DNA of 64,000 bases from an uncultured Shewanella sp. GTDB lineage: Bacteria > Pseudomonadota > Gammaproteobacteria > Enterobacterales > Shewanellaceae. The notes beneath the pieces are model-generated. The model saw only the letters and a program-made list of their open reading frames with translations. It was not told where the DNA came from and did no database searches. Positions within the stretch are counted from its first letter, which is position 1, and each line of letters starts with the position of its first letter. Where the stretch lies: NCBI GenBank assembly GCA_947503555.1, contig CANNEE010000003.1, forward strand, positions 186,001 through 250,000. The letters are read 5' to 3'. Position numbers and translations under genes: made by a program. Below are positions 35,739 to 44,133 of the stretch, in pieces.

Positions 35739-37318
35739 AAGTAAGCCAGGCCGCCCTTATGGTACAAGGCACCACTTCAGATGCGGGTAAGAGTACGCTC
35801 GTAGCAGGCCTGTGCCGTTTGTTTGCTCAGCAAGGAGTCAAAGTCGCCCCCTTTAAGCCGCAAAATATGGCGCTAAATAGCGCTGTCACCATAGATGGTG
35901 GCGAGATAGGTCGCGCTCAGGCGCTACAAGCGGCTGCGGCTAATCTTGAGCCTCACACTGACTTTAACCCAGTGTTATTAAAGCCTGCGTCGGATAAGCG
36001 CTGTCAGGTGATTATTCAAGGTAAGGCGTTAACCTCATTGGAAGCCGAGCAGTTTTTTGGTGAGCGTGCCAAAGACTATAAACAGTTGGCAATGAGTAAG
36101 GTGCTTGAGTCCTACGATAGGCTCAAAGAACAATATCAAGCGGTATTGATTGAAGGGGCGGGAAGTCCTGCCGAAATCAACCTTAGGGAGAACGATATCG
36201 CCAATATGGGCTTTGCCGAAGCGGCAGATTGCCCTGTGATTTTGATTGCCGATATTGATAAAGGTGGCGTATTTGCTCATCTAGTAGGAACTTTGGCATT
36301 GCTGTCTGAGTCTGAGCGAGACAGAGTTAAGGGTTTTGTTATCAACCGTTTTCGCGGTGATATTAGTCTGCTGCAATCTGGACTCGACTGGCTAGAGCAA
36401 GAGACGGGAAAGCCGGTACTTGGGGTGCTGCCCTATTTACATGATCTGCACCTTGATGCAGAAGACTCACTGATTGCTGCGCCAACTAAAGTGGTTAAGC
36501 CGAAATTAAAGGTATTGGTGCTGGTTTGGCCGAGGATCAGTAATCACACAGATTTTGATCCCCTAAGATTGCATCCTGATATCGAGTTTAACTACTACTC
36601 ATTGCAAACATCGAAAAAGCGTGGCGTATGGCCTGTGGACAGTGCCAATGACGAACATCTAGAGCCTAGTTTGCAGTTTCCGCCTGCTGATCTGATTATT
36701 CTGCCTGGCAGTAAAAATGTGCGTGAAGATCTCGCCTTTATGCAAGCGCAGGGCTGGGATAAGGCACTTGAAAGGCATATTCGCTACGGCGGTAAGGTAC
36801 TTGGGATCTGCGGTGGCTATCAGATGTTAGGCCACCTTATTGACGACCCCAAAGGAATAGAGGGAGAAGCTGGCAGTAGCGAAGGTTTAGGTATTTTACC
36901 TCTGGTGACAGAGCTTCAATCCAGTAAGGCCCTTGAGCGAGTGCAGGGAGAGATAGTTCTTGCTGTGCGAGGTCGGCAGTTAACTGCACCTGTGGTGGGA
37001 TATGAGATTCATTGCGGTCGCAGTGAAGTGCTTGTTGAGCAAAGTCAGCCCCTGAGTCTGCACACCCGCAATAACGACCACTCTTATAGTGAAGGTATGG
37101 TGTCTCAGGATAATCAGATATTGGGCACCTATGTTCATGGTTTATTTGATACGCCTGAAGCTTGTGAACTGCTATTAAATTGGGCGGGAGCCAGTCAGCT
37201 CGCAACAGTCGATATTCATGCGATACGGGAGCAACAACTGAATCGATTGGCCGAGACCTTGGAGCAATCTTTAGATATCGCCAAACTGAAAGCCATTATG
37301 GGCATTATGGAGAGTTAA
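35735..37318 (+). CDS. cobQ: Cobyric acid synthase (glutamine-hydrolysing)
   Basis: The 527-residue enzyme has an N-terminal dethiobiotin-synthetase-like ATPase ([40 protein letters not shown]) and a C-terminal class I amidotransferase domain with nucleophile in [11 protein letters not shown] (about residue 353) and the His in YVHGLFD. It amidates adenosylcobyrinic acid a,c-diamide at four positions. As the only ring-decorating enzyme here, it implies either import of incomplete corrinoids or a ring pathway elsewhere. Confidence 0.96.
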   Translation: MKVSQAALMVQGTTSDAGKSTLVAGLCRLFAQQGVKVAPFKPQNMALNSAVTIDGGEIGRAQALQAAAANLEPHTDFNPVLLKPASDKRCQVIIQGKALTSLEAEQFFGERAKDYKQLAMSKVLESYDRLKEQYQAVLIEGAGSPAEINLRENDIANMGFAEAADCPVILIADIDKGGVFAHLVGTLALLSESERDRVKGFVINRFRGDISLLQSGLDWLEQETGKPVLGVLPYLHDLHLDAEDSLIAAPTKVVKPKLKVLVLVWPRISNHTDFDPLRLHPDIEFNYYSLQTSKKRGVWPVDSANDEHLEPSLQFPPADLIILPGSKNVREDLAFMQAQGWDKALERHIRYGGKVLGICGGYQMLGHLIDDPKGIEGEAGSSEGLGILPLVTELQSSKALERVQGEIVLAVRGRQLTAPVVGYEIHCGRSEVLVEQSQPLSLHTRNNDHSYSEGMVSQDNQILGTYVHGLFDTPEACELLLNWAGASQLATVDIHAIREQQLNRLAETLEQSLDIAKLKAIMGIMES

Positions 37319-37969
37319 ATGAGTCAGAATCACTCACAGTCAAATACTGCAGCAGAAGCAAACGAGAAGCGTGATGCGCAAAAGGCTGAGCGTCATAAGG
37401 CTCGCCAGCAGAAGGTGAAAGAGGGCGTCGATGCCAAGATAGCCGCAGCTCAACAAGAGAAGGGCATTCTTATGGTGGTGACTGGCAATGGTAAAGGGAA
37501 AACCACCGCCGGATTTGGCTCTGTGACCCGCGCCGTTGGTCATGGCAAAAAGGCTGCCGTGGTGCAGTTTATTAAAGGTAACTGGGATTGTGGCGAGCGT
37601 AATCTACTTGAAAAGGCTGGGGTTGAGTTTCATGTGATGGCCACAGGTTTTACTTGGGAGACGCAGGATAAAGAGAAAGATACGCAAGCGGCGTTGATTG
37701 CATGGGAGCAAGCTGAGCGTCTATTAAAAGATGAGTCGGTGGATCTCGTGCTACTCGATGAGCTGACCTATATGGTGAGTTATCATTATTTGGAACTGGA
37801 ACGAGTCATTAATGCGCTCGCCAACCGTCCTAAGATGCAACATGTGGTCATTACAGGCAGAGCCTGCCACAGAGCCATTATCGATATGGCCGACACCGTC
37901 AGCGAAGTCCAACCCATCAAACATGCTTTTGAAGCTGGCGTTAAAGCCCAACTAGGGTTTGATTATTAG
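37319..37969 (+). CDS. cobO: Cob(I)yrinic acid a,c-diamide adenosyltransferase
   Basis: The 216-residue CobA/CobO/BtuR-family enzyme has P-loop VVTGNGKGKTTAGFG, VQFIKGNWDCGERNLLEK, DLVLLDELTYMVSYHYL and VVITGRACHRAIIDMADTVS. It attaches the 5'-deoxyadenosyl ligand to cob(I)alamin or corrinoid precursors. A ~35-residue charged N-terminal helix (EKRDAQKAERHKARQQK) precedes the core, as in other CobO proteins. It directly follows the cobQ stop and is the last gene of the operon. Confidence 0.95.
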   Translation: MSQNHSQSNTAAEANEKRDAQKAERHKARQQKVKEGVDAKIAAAQQEKGILMVVTGNGKGKTTAGFGSVTRAVGHGKKAAVVQFIKGNWDCGERNLLEKAGVEFHVMATGFTWETQDKEKDTQAALIAWEQAERLLKDESVDLVLLDELTYMVSYHYLELERVINALANRPKMQHVVITGRACHRAIIDMADTVSEVQPIKHAFEAGVKAQLGFDY

Positions 37970-38018
37970 TCTGCATCTTATGTGTCGATAACTGTGTTTC
38001 TATCCAGCTAAGGTGTGT

Positions 38019-38204
38019 TTCCGCATTTGCGCTGGCTATACGGAAAAAATCCGTATTTCGTGAATAGTACATTCATACTAAAAGTGATGCTTGTGCTTGA
38101 TAATAATAGAGAATAGGCGTATTTTGCTGTGAAGGTAAGTGCGTGATAGACGGAAAAAGTTCGTGTTTAAACACGGACTTTTTCCGTCTAATATACTGTT
38201 ATAT
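38019..38204 (+). repeat. 186-bp leader element, copy B (heads the plus-strand cassette array)
   Basis: It runs from ttccgcatttgcgctgg to actgttatat, inverted relative to copy A at 25378-25562. It contains an ACGGAAAAAATCCGT mini-palindrome at its outer side, a variable centre, and the long palindrome at its inner side, ending AATATACTGTTA. The first cassette gene starts 15 bases beyond. Confidence 0.85.
38147..38190. repeat. 44-nt palindrome of element B
   Basis: TAGACGGAAAAAGTTCGTGTTT and its complement, with one G-T wobble position. Same position relative to the element end as in copy A. Confidence 0.9.
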
Positions 38205-38218
38205 TCCCATGGAGGCCT

Positions 38219-38515
38219 ATGTACTCTGAACCTTGGAGCAATATTGAAGACTACAGTCCTGCACACGGAGCAGCACTGTTGACTGAAATGGCAACAGAAT
38301 TACCTGTTGGTCATGAGTTGTATGGTAAAAGTTCTAAAATCCTCGCAAAGCGAGAAGATAGAGATGATGTTTTAGTCGTTTCTGACAATAAGTTTTATAT
38401 TGTTCATTTAACTTGGTCAAACAAGAAAGAAGTATTGCCATATCCAGAAACGAAAACTTATGACTCTCTAGAGATACTGCAAGAGCAGCTTGCGAAAGAC
38501 AGCCTTTACTTTTGA
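38219..38515 (+). CDS. Small protein of unknown function (cassette gene 1)
   Basis: The 98-residue soluble acidic protein (MYSEPWSNIEDYSPAHGAAL, KFYIVHLTWSNKKEVLPYP) has no signal or TM segment. The ATG follows GGAGGCCT closely. It resembles small immunity-like or SMI1-like single-domain proteins only in size and in its HLTW strand; no family can be named. It is first after element B and is followed by an attC-like site. Confidence 0.7.
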   Translation: MYSEPWSNIEDYSPAHGAALLTEMATELPVGHELYGKSSKILAKREDRDDVLVVSDNKFYIVHLTWSNKKEVLPYPETKTYDSLEILQEQLAKDSLYF

Positions 38516-38525
38516 GTGTCAGGGA

Positions 38526-38627
38526 ATATAACAAATTAATTAAACAGTGGACGCAAAACAGCAGGCTTGTGCTCATTCTTCGCTTAGTTTAGCCTGCTAT
38601 TTTCCTCCGTTTATTAAGGCGTTAAAT
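38526..38627 (+). other. attC-like recombination site 1
   Basis: R'' box ATATAAC and R' box GTTAAAT, 102 nt. Outer arms TAACAAATTAATTAAAC and complement of TTTATTAAGGCGTTA pair; inner arms AGCAGGCT/AGCCTGCT are perfect. Confidence 0.8.
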
Positions 38628-38641
38628 GTCAAAAGGAAATT

Positions 38642-38977
38642 ATGAGCTACGATCATCCAATCGAAATAGTCGAGAATGATGTTCTTGTTGTCTCAGTCGT
38701 AGACTCTGATGGCAGTTATTTTATGTGGCAAAAAGGCCTAACCGAAGAGGTTGGCTCTGAAGACGGTATTTATTTCGAGTTCAACGACCAAATAAATGGT
38801 CGCCACAATCAGGCAACAAAGTGCACTGTTACCAATGGTGGTATTCAGGTATTACTAGCCAATGGTAAATTGGAGCAATTCTACTTTCCGCCAAACTTCA
38901 ATAAACACCAAGAACTACAGGCGGGGTTAAACAAAATATACACAGGTCATGGTGGCATCGTTGAATTCAGCATTTAA
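38642..38977 (+). CDS. Small protein of unknown function (cassette gene 2)
   Basis: The 111-residue soluble protein has alternating beta-strand pattern (DVLVVSVVDSDGSYFMWQKG, IYFEFNDQINGRHNQATKC, GGIQVLLANGKLEQFYFPP). AAAAGGAAATT provides a strong ribosome site 5 bases before ATG. The stop codon lies in the next attC R'' box. Family not recognised. Confidence 0.72.
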   Translation: MSYDHPIEIVENDVLVVSVVDSDGSYFMWQKGLTEEVGSEDGIYFEFNDQINGRHNQATKCTVTNGGIQVLLANGKLEQFYFPPNFNKHQELQAGLNKIYTGHGGIVEFSI

Positions 38978-39049
38978 CAAGTTGCTCAAGCATCGTTCCG
39001 GCCAAAAAAACGGCCTCCACTGGACTCGCTGCTTAGCAAAGCGTTAGTT
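38972..39049 (+). other. attC-like recombination site 2
   Basis: R'' box ATTTAAC (exact RYYYAAC) and R' GTTAGTT, 78 nt. Arms TAACAAGTTGCTCAAGCA and the complement of TGCTTAGCAAAGCGTTA pair with one extrahelical base; centre CCGGCC/CGGCC. The clearest attC in the window. Confidence 0.85.
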
Positions 39050-39063
39050 TTTTTAGGATAGTG

Positions 39064-39459
39064 ATGAGTAAATTTTTAGTATTAATTATTGTCGTATTCT
39101 CTTTCTCAAGCGCGGCTAGTGAAAAGCCTATGATCGAAAAATATCGAGATAATGAGAAACAAATTAGCAAGCATACTGACATCATTTGTACTGAAGAATT
39201 CAAAATGTTTGCTTTCCAAATGGCTTTTTTGACATCAGGTTTTAATGATGAATTCCACAAAATTGCAACATCTGGCAAGCTTTCCAAAGATGAACTTAAT
39301 GAATTAGTTAGTAACATCACCAATTTGAGTAAATTAGCCATCAATCAAGCCTGTAGCCTTGCAGTTAGAGATGAATGGGGGCAAGTAAATCATCCTGAGC
39401 TTTATAAAGCCTATTATGAGTATTCACGCAAGAGAATGCTCGAAGCCATCAAAAACTAA
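39064..39459 (+). CDS. Exported protein of unknown function (cassette gene 3)
   Basis: The product is 131 residues: signal peptide MSKFLVLIIVVFSFSSAAS, then a helical mature part with two Cys (DIICTEEF, NQACSLAVRDEW). ATG 39064 has AGGA at spacing 5; GTG 39061 is too close to it. It ends at a degenerate attC-like remnant. Family not recognised. Confidence 0.7.
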   Translation: MSKFLVLIIVVFSFSSAASEKPMIEKYRDNEKQISKHTDIICTEEFKMFAFQMAFLTSGFNDEFHKIATSGKLSKDELNELVSNITNLSKLAINQACSLAVRDEWGQVNHPELYKAYYEYSRKRMLEAIKN

Positions 39460-39484
39460 CAAGCAGTGCAACAGGGAGTTAGAG
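39454..39484 (+). other. Truncated attC-like remnant
   Basis: AACTAAC and GTTAGAG boxes lie only 31 nt apart, with TAACAAGCAGTGCAACAGGG resembling a normal left arm but little right arm. Probably a deleted attC; low certainty. Confidence 0.35.
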
Positions 39485-39496
39485 AGAAAATTAAAT

Positions 39497-40006
39497 ATGG
39501 CAGGTATAGCAAGCGTTTTTTCCTTACTGGCACTACTGGGCTTTATTGCAAGCTTGGCGGCACACCTTTCAGGATACTTAGGCATTGAGCGTCCTTTCGG
39601 CATCAATCCGTGGCCCTTGCATGCTGGTATTTTCGTTGTATGGCTCCCAGCGGTTCTAGCTGCAAAGCAATTATCCAAAGACTTCCCACAAAAAGACATG
39701 TGGAAAGCAGCTCTTCGAGGTTGCCCAAAATGGATGCAGTACGCGCTCTATGGTCTCTTTGGCTATGCATTTCTTAGCTTTCTTGCGTTCTTTGTTTCAG
39801 TCGGCAACGGAGAGAATGAAGCAAGTACTGTCAGAGGCTTCTCAGGTCATTGGCTAATTTTTTATTTTGCGGCGTTCGCAATATTGCGCTCATACGTTGG
39901 CATATCTCAAAGCGACACCATCCGTCGTTGCAAAAATATGCACGTAGTTGACCCCGCTCACGTCCACTGCCCTGAGTGCGGTGAATATGTTGGTAGGCAG
40001 TGCTAA
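39497..40006 (+). CDS. Multi-TM membrane protein with Cys-rich C-terminus (cassette gene 4)
   Basis: The product is 169 residues from ATG 39497; the frame reaches back to 39416 but that part overlaps the previous gene and attC remnant. Three or four TM helices (AGIASVFSLLALLGFIASLA, WPLHAGIFVVWLPAVLA, LYGLFGYAFLSFLAFFVSV, HWLIFYFAAFAIL) precede a zinc-ribbon-like end (CKNMHVVDPAHVHCPECGEY). It shares the TM-plus-CxxC plan of the cassette gene at 23834 but not its sequence. Function unknown. Confidence 0.7.
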   Translation: MAGIASVFSLLALLGFIASLAAHLSGYLGIERPFGINPWPLHAGIFVVWLPAVLAAKQLSKDFPQKDMWKAALRGCPKWMQYALYGLFGYAFLSFLAFFVSVGNGENEASTVRGFSGHWLIFYFAAFAILRSYVGISQSDTIRRCKNMHVVDPAHVHCPECGEYVGRQC

Positions 40007-40013
40007 AGTTGCT

Positions 40014-40123
40014 CTCTAACAAGTGACTCAATCCGACCTACACTAGCGTTGTTAGTTTGTGCGTTAACGCTACGCTAGTACAAAAAATCAATTTCGTTCC
40101 GGCAGTTTAGCAGAGTGTTATAC
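40014..40123 (+). other. attC-like recombination site 3
   Basis: R'' CTCTAAC and R' GTTATAC, 110 nt. Outer arms TAACAAGTGACTCAA and the complement of TTTAGCAGAGTGTTA pair imperfectly; the inner stem uses ctagcgt/acgctag. Confidence 0.75.
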
Positions 40124-40129
40124 CTAATT

Positions 40130-40479
40130 ATGCGATATTTGACCTTACCTTTATGTCTGTACTTTTTATCGGGTGTACATCAAAACTTGATCATAGTCGC
40201 TGCGAATGGTTCATCGAACAAGGGGGGATGAATAGTAGCAATCTTGAATTAAATACTCATATCATAGCTTTAGCTATGTCGGGAGATGAACATTTTGAAA
40301 AAAATTTCGATGCTCATGCTTTTAAAAAAAATGGCTCGCAAATGGGAGTTTGCTTAACGACTAAAGTTGTCAGCCCATTAGGCGACTCATGTGGCAATCA
40401 CTATTACACATTTTCCAAAGTTAACGGATAATGGCAGAAAGATGGCGACGAAAGGTTACTGGTATGTAGTAGCCACTAA
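40130..40479 (+). pseudogene. Broken lipoprotein cassette gene (frameshift and in-frame stop)
   Basis: ATG 40130 encodes MRYLTLPLCLYFLSG, a lipoprotein signal, but the frame then shifts by one base. The +1-related frame continues CTSKLDHSRCEWFIEQGG to a TAA at 40429-40431, after which the same frame reads WQKDGDERLLVCSSH to a TAA at 40477-40479, just before the next attC. Restoring one base would give lipobox LSGC-TS. One lost base plus one nonsense change explains all three pieces. Alternatively a shorter protein starts at ATG 40153, but without a basic signal N-region. Confidence 0.65.
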
Positions 40480-40580
40480 GTATAACAAGCCTCAAAATGA
40501 AGATTCCCCATGGCTGTCATGTCATTTGCTGAGTAAATCGTCCGCCAGCACATGGTTTACTTATTAGAGAGGCGTTATTT
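40480..40580 (+). other. attC-like recombination site 4
   Basis: R'' GTATAAC and R' GTTATTT, 101 nt. Arms TAACAAGCCTC and GAGGCGTTA pair; inner CCATGGCTG pairs with CCAGCACATGG with an extrahelical base. Confidence 0.78.
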
Positions 40581-40584
40581 ATCT

Positions 40585-40914
40585 ATGAGATTAATCACTG
40601 CAGTTCTAATATTGATTGCATTTCAGGCTTTTGCCGCACAAGAGATTAAGTTTGATATCAATTCCAGTGAAAACAGAAAGACACACCTTTTAACTCTCCA
40701 TACAGACGAGACTCCTTCAGTCGAGGCGCTCAAGGTGTGGTTAGAAAAGGCCCAGCAATTGTGCCCGGAAGGAACGTCTTTGGATTATGACAATTCGATC
40801 CCCCTACTTCGAGAAAGCCAATGTGGAGATGCGCATTACCAAGTCGACGATGAGTTGGTTTGCGAGCAAATTGGAGGGCACATCTTCGGTAAAATCAGCT
40901 GTAAAGATATATAG
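40585..40914 (+). CDS. Exported protein of unknown function (cassette gene 6)
   Basis: The product is 109 residues from ATG 40585: signal peptide MRLITAVLILIAFQAFAAQE, mature part with four Cys (QQLCPEGTSLDY, RESQCGDAHY, ELVCEQIGG, ISCKDI) suggesting two disulfides. An upstream in-frame start at 40552 falls inside the attC site and is rejected. It is the last gene of the array; no attC-like site follows. Family not recognised. Confidence 0.7.
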   Translation: MRLITAVLILIAFQAFAAQEIKFDINSSENRKTHLLTLHTDETPSVEALKVWLEKAQQLCPEGTSLDYDNSIPLLRESQCGDAHYQVDDELVCEQIGGHIFGKISCKDI

Positions 40915-40971
40915 GCTGCTTTCGCTAAGTGGGGGTATGACTCCCCACGTCAAGTAGAGCGTAAGTATTTC

Positions 40972-40997
40972 GGCTTAATGGTTTAAGCCTAGTTTTG
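40972..40997 (+). terminator. Terminator closing the plus-strand cassette array
   Basis: GGCTTAA-TGGT-TTAAGCC (40972-40989) followed by tagttttgt. A second hairpin GTGGGG / CCCCAC lies at 40929-40948. The remaining ~370 bp up to 41372 are AT-rich with no gene seen. Confidence 0.65.
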
Positions 40998-41372
40998 TAC
41001 TTTTCCCAAAATGAGTTGAGTTAACTTAGTATATGAAGCAAGAAGTTCATCGGTTGTTATGCCGGTATTCATGGACTACTTACCTTTTGATAAGGACAAA
41101 AGGTCATCCATCATGAATGGTGTGCTAATTAAGTTGTAACTAAACTAGGTGTTGCCATAGTCTCATATGGCCCGGCTTTCATTTGTTAAACTTGGGCTTG
41201 CTTTATATAGATTAGGTCACAGAAATATTTCATAAATAAGCGGATTATTTTGATGGTGAAAACAGTAATTAATAGCGAGTATTTAATTCTATAAGGCATG
41301 CTCATTAATAAGTATTGTATGTATTATTCTAGGGTAGTTAACTTGAGTATTAATAGGTGATAAGAGGAAATA

Positions 41373-41948
41373 ATGAAAAAGTTAGTGAGTCTCTCCTTGT
41401 TGATTATGATTACTATCATTAGTTCGCCTAGCTATGCAGATTACTGTACGTCTAAAAACTGGGAAACAGCGACAAATTATTTCAGAAAACATGAAGAAAG
41501 GCTCATCAGCAGTCTAAGTGTTAAACAACAAATAGATGCATCTCACCTTTTGAGGAAACACCTATCAACATTTAATATATATAGTACAGATGAGCTTGTA
41601 GAAAGATGGGGGAAGATTCCTGAGTTCTTCAATAATTCATATGAAATCTTGACTGAGCTACTCGATTCCATCTCTTCTGAGGTAGGTGAAATGGAGTTCT
41701 TAGAAGCAAAGTTTACGACTTCATACAAACTTTGGAAAAAGTTGGCTGACTATTGCTACGATGAGGCAGATTATGGCAATCATAAATTAGCGATAGAAAA
41801 TAGTGAGTTGCCTGCTGAGAGGCTTAAGCAGGTTAAAGAGCTGCATAAAGAGTTGAGCTTAATGAGAGAGCATTATATTAAGATAGTAAAGCACTTCAGA
41901 AAAGCTAAGAAGTCTTATGAAAAGAGCCTGAAAAGCCAGCAAAACTAG
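41373..41948 (+). CDS. Exported helical protein of unknown function
   Basis: The 191-residue product has signal peptide MKKLVSLSLLIMITIISSPS with cleavage near YADY, then an alpha-helical mature part with two Cys (DYCTSKNWE, ADYCYDEAD) and a Lys/Glu-rich C-terminal coiled coil (about residues 150-190). AGAGGA precedes the ATG. AT-rich; it stands alone after the cassette array with no attC-like site, so cassette membership is uncertain. Confidence 0.75.
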   Translation: MKKLVSLSLLIMITIISSPSYADYCTSKNWETATNYFRKHEERLISSLSVKQQIDASHLLRKHLSTFNIYSTDELVERWGKIPEFFNNSYEILTELLDSISSEVGEMEFLEAKFTTSYKLWKKLADYCYDEADYGNHKLAIENSELPAERLKQVKELHKELSLMREHYIKIVKHFRKAKKSYEKSLKSQQN

Positions 41949-42327
41949 CGTCTTAAATTTTTGTTATAGCCATAGATAACTCATCAAACAACAGCCCCGC
42001 ATGTCAGTGCAACTATTGGGCATTTGTCGTTTTTTGAGGTATTGTGGGACTCCAGAATCAGTTGTTATTGAACTTTTCTTATTCGTCATCGCTATCTAGT
42101 TAAAGCCTATTAACTAATGAGCATCAGCCTAACTCTGAGATGCTTTACTTTTTCATGTAATTTGTGGCTCATTGTGAGTTTGGTTTCATAAGTACGAAAA
42201 AGCCCCTAATCCAGTCAAATATAACTTTGAAATACAATTGATAATTATTTACATTGGTTGCAGTGATATTGAATTGCTTTTCAAAAGCATTGAAGTAGGT
42301 AGGTAAGCCCTACAAAGGAAAATCCCT
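41949..42327. other. Intergenic region upstream of the phosphohexomutase gene
   Basis: About 380 AT-rich bases without a gene. A small palindrome TGCTTTT-C-AAAAGCA lies at 42275-42289, just before the ribosome site of the next gene. Confidence 0.4.
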
Positions 42328-44019
42328 ATGACAACTAATATTAGTCAGTGGCTTAGTCGAGATCCTGACCCTAAAACCCGTGATGAACTGCAGCATCTAA
42401 TAGATAGCGATAATCAGCAAGAGCTAGCACAGCGCTTTGGCTCTCGCCTTGCTTTTGGTACCGCAGGCCTGAGAGGAAAGGTTGGCGCAGGGCCAAATCG
42501 TATGAACCGCTTGGTCATTCAAGAAACAGCAACAGGATTAGGCCATTACCTGATTGAGCAGATAAAAGATGCTGCATCTCGAGGGGTAGTGATTGGATAC
42601 GATGGTAGACCCGACTCAAAGCAGTTTGCCCATGACACGGCGTCAGTACTAACTGCATTAGGTATCAAGGTCTATCTGACCCATAAAGTCGCCGCTACAC
42701 CAATCGTGGCTTATGGCGTGCGTACACTTAATGCTGCAGCAGCGGTAGTGGTGACGGCTAGCCATAACCCGCCTGAATACAATGGCTTTAAGGTGTATTG
42801 GGAAAATGGTGCACAAATTATTCCGCCCCATGATTCTGGTATTGCAGCAAAGATAGATGCCGCGACAGAGCTAGCTATTCCATACATGGCGCTAGAGGAT
42901 GCGGAGCAAAACGATCTACTCGTTTGGCTTGAAGAGAGTTATTACCAAGACTATCGTCAGGCGATTAATAAGAGCAGTTTGTTAACGCCGAATAGCAGCA
43001 CTGATATTAGTATCGCCTATACGGCGATGCATGGCGTTGGTGCCGATATGGCCGAGACACTGTTGGCCGATGCTGGCTTTGATAGCGTGGTCAGCGTTCC
43101 TGAGCAGCGTGAGCCCGATGGCGCTTTTCCAACCGTTAATTTTCCTAATCCAGAAGAAGCTGGAGCAATGGATATGGTCATAGCGCTTGCTAAAGCCAAA
43201 GGGGCTGATATCGCTTGTGCCAACGATCCCGATGCCGATCGTTTTGCTGTCGCGGTAAAGCGTCCAGATGGCGAATATCAAATGTTAACAGGGGATCAGG
43301 TAGGCTCGCTATTTGGTGATTATTTGCTGCAATCTCAGCCTAATGCATTGGTTGGGAATACCATAGTTTCATCCCGTTTATTGAGCAGTATTGCTCAGTC
43401 CCATGGCGCGGCTTACTATCAAACACTTACTGGATTTAAATGGCTAACCAATGTCGCTATGGCGAAGCAAAGCCATGCTCATCCATTTCTCTTTGCCTAT
43501 GAGGAAGCCCTTGGTTATACCGTGGGCGATAAGGTTTGGGATAAAGATGGACTGTCGGCGCTGGTGGCCTTCTCTCAGCTTACAGGCAAGCTCAAAGCCG
43601 AAGGAAAAACCATTTGGGATAAGTTAGAGGAGCTATACAGGCAACATGGTTGCTACATCAATGCTCAGCGCAGTATTGCCCTTGACCCCAATGCTCCGCC
43701 AATAGGTGATAGGCTCAGAGCTAACCCGCCTAAAGAGATAGCAGGAAAGGCGATTGCAATAATTGACGACCTGAAATTATCGATGCGCTATCTGGCTGAT
43801 GGTTCTACTCAAGCCATTGATATGCCAGTAAGTGATGTGCTGATCTATTTCTTGGAGGATAAGTCTCGAGTCATAGTTCGACCTTCTGGCACTGAGCCTA
43901 AATTGAAATGCTACTACGAAGTGATTGGTGATTTCCCTGAGAATAAGGATTATGCCCAAGTAAGCGTAGCCACAGAGGCAAAAATGGCTGAGCTGATAGA
44001 AGCGCATCAACAGAGCTAG
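42328..44019 (+). CDS. Phosphohexomutase (phosphoglucomutase/phosphomannomutase family)
   Basis: The 563-residue alpha-D-phosphohexomutase has the four family signatures: TASHNPPEYNGFKVYW with catalytic Ser (about residue 145), metal loop DPDADRFA (about 305), sugar-binding FAYEEALGYTVG (about 390) and phosphate-binding RPSGTEPKLKCYYE (about 515). The length and GFKWLTNV motif fit the PGM2-like branch that interconverts hexose 1- and 6-phosphates or pentose phosphates. Exact substrate preference cannot be settled. Monocistronic with a terminator. Confidence 0.92.
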   Translation: MTTNISQWLSRDPDPKTRDELQHLIDSDNQQELAQRFGSRLAFGTAGLRGKVGAGPNRMNRLVIQETATGLGHYLIEQIKDAASRGVVIGYDGRPDSKQFAHDTASVLTALGIKVYLTHKVAATPIVAYGVRTLNAAAAVVVTASHNPPEYNGFKVYWENGAQIIPPHDSGIAAKIDAATELAIPYMALEDAEQNDLLVWLEESYYQDYRQAINKSSLLTPNSSTDISIAYTAMHGVGADMAETLLADAGFDSVVSVPEQREPDGAFPTVNFPNPEEAGAMDMVIALAKAKGADIACANDPDADRFAVAVKRPDGEYQMLTGDQVGSLFGDYLLQSQPNALVGNTIVSSRLLSSIAQSHGAAYYQTLTGFKWLTNVAMAKQSHAHPFLFAYEEALGYTVGDKVWDKDGLSALVAFSQLTGKLKAEGKTIWDKLEELYRQHGCYINAQRSIALDPNAPPIGDRLRANPPKEIAGKAIAIIDDLKLSMRYLADGSTQAIDMPVSDVLIYFLEDKSRVIVRPSGTEPKLKCYYEVIGDFPENKDYAQVSVATEAKMAELIEAHQQS

Positions 44020-44052
44020 TAGCCTAGTTGAGAAAATCGATATGAAAACAAG

Positions 44053-44087
44053 AATGCCAGTCGGTTTAACTGACTGGCATTCTTTTG
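44053..44087. terminator. Bidirectional terminator between convergent genes
   Basis: ATGCCAGTC / GACTGGCAT (44054-44062, 44072-44080), extended by A-T pairs and followed by tctttt. It serves the phosphohexomutase gene and could also stop the convergent RND operon. Confidence 0.8.
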
Positions 44088-44133
44088 ACTGGCTTTGTTT
44101 TGACTTAGTTTTAACTGACCTTAGTCGTTAATA

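Noticed and set aside
40552-40584. Upstream start for the last cassette gene
   Set aside because: These codons overlap the attC-like site 40480-40580, and the signal peptide begins at 40585.
40915-41372. A further attC site after the last cassette gene
   Set aside because: No TAAC/GTTA pair with complementary arms was found; only two ordinary hairpins.
18500-41400. An integron integrase or other recombinase associated with the arrays
   Set aside because: No tyrosine recombinase gene occurs in this region; the only one in the window is xerD at 52675, a core gene.
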